From Micromonospora sp. HNM0581 (GTDB taxonomy: Bacteria; Actinomycetota; Actinomycetes; Mycobacteriales; Micromonosporaceae), in assembly GCF_012726175.1 (NCBI RefSeq), contig NZ_JAASAD010000018.1:1-64000 (forward strand): DNA of 64,000 bases, in the 5' to 3' direction. Shown here piece after piece: positions 59,567-64,000 of this stretch. The notes under the pieces were generated by a model that was given only the letters and a program-made list of their open reading frames with translations, was not told the DNA's origin and did no database searches. Positions within the stretch are counted from its first letter, which is position 1. Each line of letters begins with the position of its first letter. Position numbers and translations under genes: made by a program.

Positions 59567-60966
59567 GGGAGATCGCCGCCCGCCGGAGCGGGGAGCGTCG
59601 GGGGCGGCCGATGGTCGACCGGCCACGGTACGCGGCGTACGAGGCGGTCGCTGCGGTGCACCGCGACGACGCCTACGCCAACCTGGTGCTGCCGGCGATC
59701 CTGACCGACGCGGGACTGTTCGGTCGGGATGCCGCCTTCGCCACCGAACTGACCTACGGCACCCTGCGCCACCTCGGCACCCTCGACGCGATCTTGACCG
59801 CTGCGGCTGGGCGGGACGTGCAGCGGATCGACCCGCCGGTCCGCGACGCGCTGCGGATCGGCGCGTACCAACTGCTGCACACCCGGGTGCCGGCGCACGC
59901 GGCGGTTTCTTCCACCGTCGACCTGGTCCGGGTCGTCGGCCAGGGGGCCACCGGTTTCGCCAACGCGGTGCTGCGCGAGGTCGCCACCTCCTGCGTCGAC
60001 GAGTGGGTGACCCGACTGGCGCCGCCGGTCGAGAGCGACCCGCTCGGCCACCTCGCGGTGGCCTACAGCCATCCGCAGTGGATCGTGCGGGCGTTCAACG
60101 AGGCGCTCGGTGGTGACCTGGGTGAGACCACCCGTCTGCTGATCGAGGACAATGAGCGTCCGCCCGTGCACCTGTGTGCCCGGCCCGGTTTGGTCGACCC
60201 GGTCGACCTCGCCGACGAGGTGGGTGGCGCGCCCGGTGCCTTCTCGCCGTACGCGGTGTACCTGGCCGGCGGCGCACCTGGTGAGCTGGCGGCGGTGGTG
60301 GACGGTCGGGCCCACGTCCAGGACGAGGGTTCCCAACTGGTGGCGGACGCGCTCACGATGGCCCCGGTGGACGGGCCGGACGGCCGTTGGCTGGACCTGT
60401 GCGCAGGGCCCGGCGGCAAGTCGGGACTGCTCGGGGCGTTGGCGGCGGTGCGGGACGCGCGGCTGACCGCCGTGGAGGTGGCCGAGCATCGGGCCCGGCT
60501 GGTCGTGGGAGCCACCCGGGGTCTGCCGGTGACGGTGCTGAACACCGACGGCCGGCTGGTGGGCACCGAGCCGAAGCTGCCGGAGGAACACTTCGACCGG
60601 GTGCTTGTCGACGCGCCGTGTACCGGGCTCGGTTCGCTGCGTCGTCGTCCCGAGTCCCGTTGGCGGCGTCAACCGTCCGACCTGTCGACGTTGACCCGGT
60701 TGCAGCGCGAACTGCTCGCCGCCGGGTTGCGGGCGGTCCGACCAGGCGGGGTGGTGGCCTACGTCACCTGCTCCCCGCACACGGTGGAGACGCATGTGAC
60801 GGTGACCGAGGCGGCTCGCCGAAGCGGTGTGCCGGTGGACTTCGTCGATGCGCGTACCGTGCTGCCGGCCGGGATGCCGGGCTTGGGCGACGGACCGACG
60901 GTGCAGTTGTGGCCGCACCGGCACGGTACCGACGCCATGTTCCTCGCCCTGCTGCGCCGCACCTGA
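59563..60966 (+). CDS. rsmB: 16S rRNA (cytosine-C5) methyltransferase RsmB/Sun
   Basis: The N-terminal NusB-like domain (ARYAAYEAV-type: YAAYEAVAAVHRDDAYANLV, ELTYGTLRHLGTLDAILTAA) is followed by the SAM-binding domain with LDLCAGPGGKSGLLGAL. Catalytic cysteines lie in DAPCTGLGSLRRRPESRW and VAYVTCSPHTVET. The 467-residue enzyme methylates 16S rRNA C967 (E. coli numbering). It is the last gene of def-fmt-rsmB. Confidence 0.95.
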   Translation: MREIAARRSGERRGRPMVDRPRYAAYEAVAAVHRDDAYANLVLPAILTDAGLFGRDAAFATELTYGTLRHLGTLDAILTAAAGRDVQRIDPPVRDALRIGAYQLLHTRVPAHAAVSSTVDLVRVVGQGATGFANAVLREVATSCVDEWVTRLAPPVESDPLGHLAVAYSHPQWIVRAFNEALGGDLGETTRLLIEDNERPPVHLCARPGLVDPVDLADEVGGAPGAFSPYAVYLAGGAPGELAAVVDGRAHVQDEGSQLVADALTMAPVDGPDGRWLDLCAGPGGKSGLLGALAAVRDARLTAVEVAEHRARLVVGATRGLPVTVLNTDGRLVGTEPKLPEEHFDRVLVDAPCTGLGSLRRRPESRWRRQPSDLSTLTRLQRELLAAGLRAVRPGGVVAYVTCSPHTVETHVTVTEAARRSGVPVDFVDARTVLPAGMPGLGDGPTVQLWPHRHGTDAMFLALLRRT

Positions 60967-61007
60967 CGCGCGCCGTCCTGCTCGCCGGGGTGACCCTCGG
61001 CCACTTC

Positions 61008-61898
61008 TCAGATGACCGGCAGTCCCTGTGGGCCGGCGCCGCGCATCGAACCGGTGAGTTTGCGGTCGTCGCTCCACAGGATGCACCGCACCCCCCGGTC
61101 GCCCTCCTCCCACTCCCGCTGTGACGGCGGGTAGAAGATGGAACCGGCGCGGTAGGGAAGGTCGGCGTTGTTCGGGACGTCGGCGAAGGCGGCGATCAGT
61201 TCCATGCAGCGCCGGTGCGCCTGGCCGGCGGAGCCGACGAACTCCTCCCAGCTCATGTCCTGCTCGATGTAGACGCCGACGAACTCCGCGCCGTGCGGTT
61301 CGCTGCACAGCACCGGCGCCATGTAGTTCAGGCTGTCGCCGATGAGTTTCGGATCGAAGCAGCGGTGTACGAGCGGTGCGTCGCCGATGAGTGCGCCGCG
61401 CAGGCTGCCGGTGCGGTTGACCGGCCGGGTGTTGTCGATGCTGTCGGTTTCGCTCAGGTCGCAGCGGAACCAGCGGGCACCGCCGTTCCAGGCCGCCATC
61501 GACGGCAGGGAGACGTTGAGCGTCAACCGGGCCGTGTGCCAGTCGCCACCGAGGACCAGACGCACCCGCTGGTCGCATTCTGCCCGGGCGGTTCGCAGCG
61601 CCGCAGACCCGGCTTCGGGTCGTTCGCCCGCCGCGGTGGCGCCGGTGAACGTGCCGACGTGCACCGTCTCGGCGAGATGGTTACGCGCGCAGTCGACGGT
61701 GTCGTAGGTGCTTGCCTGCACGACCGGGGTGATCCGGGGCAGGCAGGCGTCGATGCCCGGCACGAACATGGTCGGTGCCTGCAGGGTCTGCCAGCCGTTG
61801 GTGATGTCGCCGTCGGTTCCGCCCGGCCGCACGCAGCCGCCGAGCACCGTCGCCGTCACACTGGCCAGCGCCAGTGCCGCGAGCCACCGTCGCATCAT
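61008..61898 (-). CDS. Lipoprotein of the septum-formation (Septum_form) type
   Basis: The signal sequence WLAALALASVTATVLGGC ends in a lipobox (LGGC, C22). The mature protein of about 275 residues has several cysteines (DACLP, DCARN, ECDQ, RCDL, RCFD, LCSEP, RCME, RCIL), several around small segments with H-aut..TVHVGTFTG and LCSEPHGAEFVGVY. This repeated C..PH..(E/T)..(G) pattern is that of the actinobacterial septum-formation domain. Role in division is inference. ATG 61898 is preceded by GGAAAGG. It is convergent with rsmB. Confidence 0.75.
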   Translation of the reverse strand: MMRRWLAALALASVTATVLGGCVRPGGTDGDITNGWQTLQAPTMFVPGIDACLPRITPVVQASTYDTVDCARNHLAETVHVGTFTGATAAGERPEAGSAALRTARAECDQRVRLVLGGDWHTARLTLNVSLPSMAAWNGGARWFRCDLSETDSIDNTRPVNRTGSLRGALIGDAPLVHRCFDPKLIGDSLNYMAPVLCSEPHGAEFVGVYIEQDMSWEEFVGSAGQAHRRCMELIAAFADVPNNADLPYRAGSIFYPPSQREWEEGDRGVRCILWSDDRKLTGSMRGAGPQGLPVI

Positions 61899-62129
61899 CC
61901 GCCCTTTCCGGGAGCTGCCGCCCGGCTGCCGGCTCCCGTATCCGCCGGCCCGCACGTTATCGTCGCCGTTCCCGATGGAGTGTTGTCGCGAATCGGTCGT
62001 CTGGCCAGTCGAAGCTGAGCTTCGTTCCGTTCGGCCGTTTCGAGAAGGGTCATTCTGCACCATTGGTCACCTCCGGGTCACGAGGTGTCCCGGTCACTGG
62101 CATGTTGTCGTGGCGGCCGGCCGCGTTCG

Positions 62130-62135
62130 TACACT
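62130..62135 (+). promoter_or_regulatory. -10 box of a leaderless rpe promoter
   Basis: TACACT ends 6 bases before the rpe GTG, and TTGTCG lies 19 bases upstream of it. There is no Shine-Dalgarno. Together these suggest the transcript starts at the GTG. Confidence 0.55.
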
Positions 62136-62141
62136 GGCCCG

Positions 62142-62822
62142 GTGACCGTACCGCCGCTGATCGTCGCGCCCAGCATCCTCGCCGCCGATTTCTCCCGTCT
62201 CGCCGAGGAAGTACGTGCCGTCGAGGATGCCGCAGACTGGTTACACGTCGATGTCATGGACAACCATTTCGTACCGAACCTGACCATCGGGTTGCCCGTC
62301 GTGCAGAGCCTGCGGGCGGCGACCACACTGCCCTTCGACGTGCATCTCATGATCACTGACCCGCACCGCTGGGCGCCCGGTTACGCCGACGCGGGGGCGT
62401 ACAACGTCACCTTCCACGCCGAGGCCTGCGACGATCCGGGGGCGCTGGCCCGGGATCTGCGGGCGGCCGGCGCCAAGGCGGGTCTGGCGATCGACCGCGA
62501 CACCCCGATCGAGCCGTACCTCGACCTGCTGCCGAACTTCGACACGTTGCTGGTCATGACCATCAAGGCCGGGTTCGGTGGGCAGCGGTTCCTCCCGCAG
62601 CTACTGGACAAGGTCCGCGCCGCGCGTCGCCACGTCGACGCCGGTCACCTGGAGCTGCGCATCGAGGTCGACGGCGGGATCGCCGCCGACACCATCGAAC
62701 AGGCGGCCGCTGCGGGCGCCGACGCCTTCGTGGCCGGCACCGCCGTCTACGGCGCCGACGACCCGGCCGAGGCGGTACGCCGGCTGCGTGAGCTGGCCGG
62801 GGGCGCGGCGGCCGGGGCGTGA
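62142..62822 (+). CDS. rpe: Ribulose-phosphate 3-epimerase
   Basis: Rpe interconverts ribulose-5-P and xylulose-5-P in the pentose phosphate pathway. The 226-residue TIM barrel has IVAPSILAADFSRLAEEVRA, LHVDVMDNHFVPNLTIGLPV, VHLMITDPHRW, MTIKAGFGGQRFLPQLLDKV and GADAFVAGTAVYG. It is followed by a receiver-GGDEF gene and a riboflavin-type riboswitch. Confidence 0.96.
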   Translation: MTVPPLIVAPSILAADFSRLAEEVRAVEDAADWLHVDVMDNHFVPNLTIGLPVVQSLRAATTLPFDVHLMITDPHRWAPGYADAGAYNVTFHAEACDDPGALARDLRAAGAKAGLAIDRDTPIEPYLDLLPNFDTLLVMTIKAGFGGQRFLPQLLDKVRAARRHVDAGHLELRIEVDGGIAADTIEQAAAAGADAFVAGTAVYGADDPAEAVRRLRELAGGAAAGA

Positions 62823-62823
62823 C

Positions 62824-63804
62824 GTGGAGGTTCCCGACGATCGTAAGGACGTGATCCTTGTCGTCGACGATGACGAGGACATCGCCCGATTCGTCGAGTT
62901 CAACCTGCGGCTGCAGGGCTTCGACGTGATTCTCGCCGCCGACGGCCAGGAGGCGTTGGAGCTGATCGAGACCCACCGCCCTGACCTGGCCGTGGTCGAC
63001 CTGATGATGCCCCGGGTGGACGGGTTGGAGCTGACCCGGAGACTGCGTGCCGACCCGATGACCACGGCCCTGCCGGTGATCATGCTGACGGCCAAGGGAA
63101 TGACCCAGGACAAGGTCAACGGGCTCAACGCCGGCGCCGACGACTACCTGGTCAAGCCATTCGACAATGCCGAATTGGTTGCTCGGGTCAGCTCCACCCT
63201 GCGGCGGAACAAGGAGTTTCGGGAGGTCTCCCCGCTCACTGGCCTGCCGGGTAACAGCCGGATCCGTCGGGAGATCGCCGACCGGGTCCGCGGTGGGGTG
63301 GACTACGCCGTCGGCTACATCGACATCGACCGATTTAAAAGTGTCAACGACAGGTACGGGTTCGTCCGAGGCGACGACTTCATCTCCGCGCTGGCTCGCA
63401 GCCTGCACCGGGCCGTGGTCGAGGTCGCCCTGCCCCCGGCCTTCCTCGGCCACGTCGGTGGCGACGACTTCGTCTTCGTGTGCACGCCCGATCAGGTGCG
63501 ACGGCTGACCCTGCGGGTCTCGGCGGACTACGAGAAGGCCGCCGACGCCCTCTACGACCCCACCGACCGGGAACGCGGCTACGTGGAGCTGAAGGACCGG
63601 CGCGGCAACATCCGCCGGGCGGCGCTTGTCACCCTCTCCATCGGGGTTGCGGTCTCCGACTCCGACAAGCGCATCACCGACCCCCTGGAGGCGATGACGG
63701 TCGCCTCCGAAATGAAGACCGTGGCGAAGAGTCAACCCGGCTCGTACGTGGCGGTGGATCGACGTCGCGGTGTGGCCGATCCCGGTCACCGTCATGTGAA
63801 GTAG
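62824..63804 (+). CDS. Response regulator with degenerate GGDEF (GGDDF) domain
   Basis: The receiver (residues about 10-130) has DDDEDIARF acidic residues, phosphoacceptor D59 in LAVVDLMMPRVDGLEL, and K in DDYLVKPFDNAELVARV. The second half is diguanylate-cyclase-like: LTGLPGNSRIRREIADRV, YIDIDRFKSVNDRYGFVRGD, and the active loop HVGGDDFVFV (G212-F216) with D in place of E. It might still make or only bind c-di-GMP. The GTG starts one base after the rpe stop, so the two genes are cotranscribed. BldD, a c-di-GMP effector, is encoded in the same window. Confidence 0.88.
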   Translation: MEVPDDRKDVILVVDDDEDIARFVEFNLRLQGFDVILAADGQEALELIETHRPDLAVVDLMMPRVDGLELTRRLRADPMTTALPVIMLTAKGMTQDKVNGLNAGADDYLVKPFDNAELVARVSSTLRRNKEFREVSPLTGLPGNSRIRREIADRVRGGVDYAVGYIDIDRFKSVNDRYGFVRGDDFISALARSLHRAVVEVALPPAFLGHVGGDDFVFVCTPDQVRRLTLRVSADYEKAADALYDPTDRERGYVELKDRRGNIRRAALVTLSIGVAVSDSDKRITDPLEAMTVASEMKTVAKSQPGSYVAVDRRRGVADPGHRHVK

Positions 63805-63871
63805 CTCGCCCGGGTGGCCCGGTGTCCCACCGGACGTGTAAAACTTTGCTCAGTACCCACCACGCGCTGGC

Positions 63872-64000
63872 GGGACTCGGTGTGATTCCGAACCGGCGGT
63901 GATCCACGGTCCGACCGTGGTAAGCCCGCGACCCGGGAGCGGTTCGTCCGCCCGGTGGACCTGGTGAGAATCCGGGGCCGACGGTTGGGTGTGGTTCGTC
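63872..64000 (+). ncRNA. FMN riboswitch (RFN element), cut by window edge
   Basis: The sequence carries the RFN consensus blocks: GGTGTGATTCCGAACCGGCG followed by GTGAT, then TAAGCCCGCGA, CCGGTGGACCTGGTGAGAAT and CCGGGGCCGACGGT. These FMN-sensing RNAs control riboflavin synthesis or transport genes, so ribD, ribE/ribBA or a riboflavin gene is expected right after the window. The 3' end, including the final stem, is missing. TAAAACT about 30 bases upstream is a possible -10. Confidence 0.93.

Noticed and set aside
1..64000. CRISPR arrays, tRNA and rRNA genes
   Set aside because: No regularly spaced identical repeats of CRISPR length and no tRNA T-arm pattern with matching cloverleaf were found by eye. 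The 32-bp-spaced GAGTAG motif has non-conserved spacers but far too short a repeat for CRISPR.

Overview
The window is a GC-rich chromosomal segment with many GTG starts and 4-base ATGA/GTGA gene overlaps. It carries bldD, mIHF, a proteasome-type actinobacterial gene style, XRE-DUF397 pairs and a lipoprotein-rich cell surface repertoire. This points to a sporulating filamentous actinomycete, most likely Micromonosporaceae (Micromonospora or a close relative). I see no rRNA, tRNA or CRISPR array.

Layout. (1) 1-8.25 kb is a conserved core: a proline-rich membrane protein cut by the window edge, two small membrane proteins, alaS, ruvX, mltG and aroE. (2) 8.3-10.3 kb is a divergent regulatory locus: a two-gene minus-strand operon faces an XRE regulator-DUF397 pair. 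It is followed by a long inverted repeat and a G-run cluster. (3) 10.5-23.9 kb is an exopolysaccharide locus: a secreted GH26-type glycosidase and a secreted repeat protein, then a tightly overlapped nine-gene operon (hexapeptide acyltransferase, Wzz-like, Wzy-like, Wzx-like, sulfotransferase, APH-like kinase, split PssD/PssE glycosyltransferase, GT2). (4) aroC-aroK at 24.0-25.7 kb. (5) 25.7-36.35 kb is an accessory island that separates aroK from aroB. It holds IS5, IS1182-like and IS1380 remnants, DUF2277, a trypsin-like protease with a lipoprotein, a broken polymorphic-toxin tip with its probable immunity gene, an ABC exporter divergent from a two-component system, an unknown gene pair, and a ctaG gene broken by a stop codon. 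(6) aroB-aroQ-efp-nusB, convergent with bldD. (7) The pyrimidine operon pyrR-pyrB-pyrC-carA-carB-pyrD, then bioA and pyrF, with a PyrR-binding loop before pyrR. (8) 51-64 kb holds mIHF, a degenerate gmk, rpoZ, coaBC, metK, a helicase-dead priA, a P-loop kinase-like protein, def, fmt, rsmB, a septum-formation-type lipoprotein, rpe, a receiver-GGDEF protein, and an FMN riboswitch that runs off the right edge.

How the parts fit. The core supplies translation factors and enzymes (alaS, efp, def, fmt, rsmB, nusB, rpoZ), chorismate synthesis (aroE, C, K, B, Q) and complete de novo UMP synthesis (carAB, pyrB, C, D, F). BldD is a c-di-GMP-dependent developmental repressor, and the window also encodes a candidate c-di-GMP protein (receiver-GGDDF), so signal and effector families lie in one region.

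The most noteworthy observations are: the aro operon split by an IS-scarred island; a 75-bp perfect inverted IS5 end flanking a protease/lipoprotein cassette; a toxin-immunity remnant; a gmk that lacks the P-loop lysine and the lid region; a four-copy GAGTAG motif at an exact 32-bp period before pyrF; a 20-bp perfect palindrome between the ABC exporter and its divergent two-component system; and several start-codon or pre-operon hairpins in the exopolysaccharide locus.
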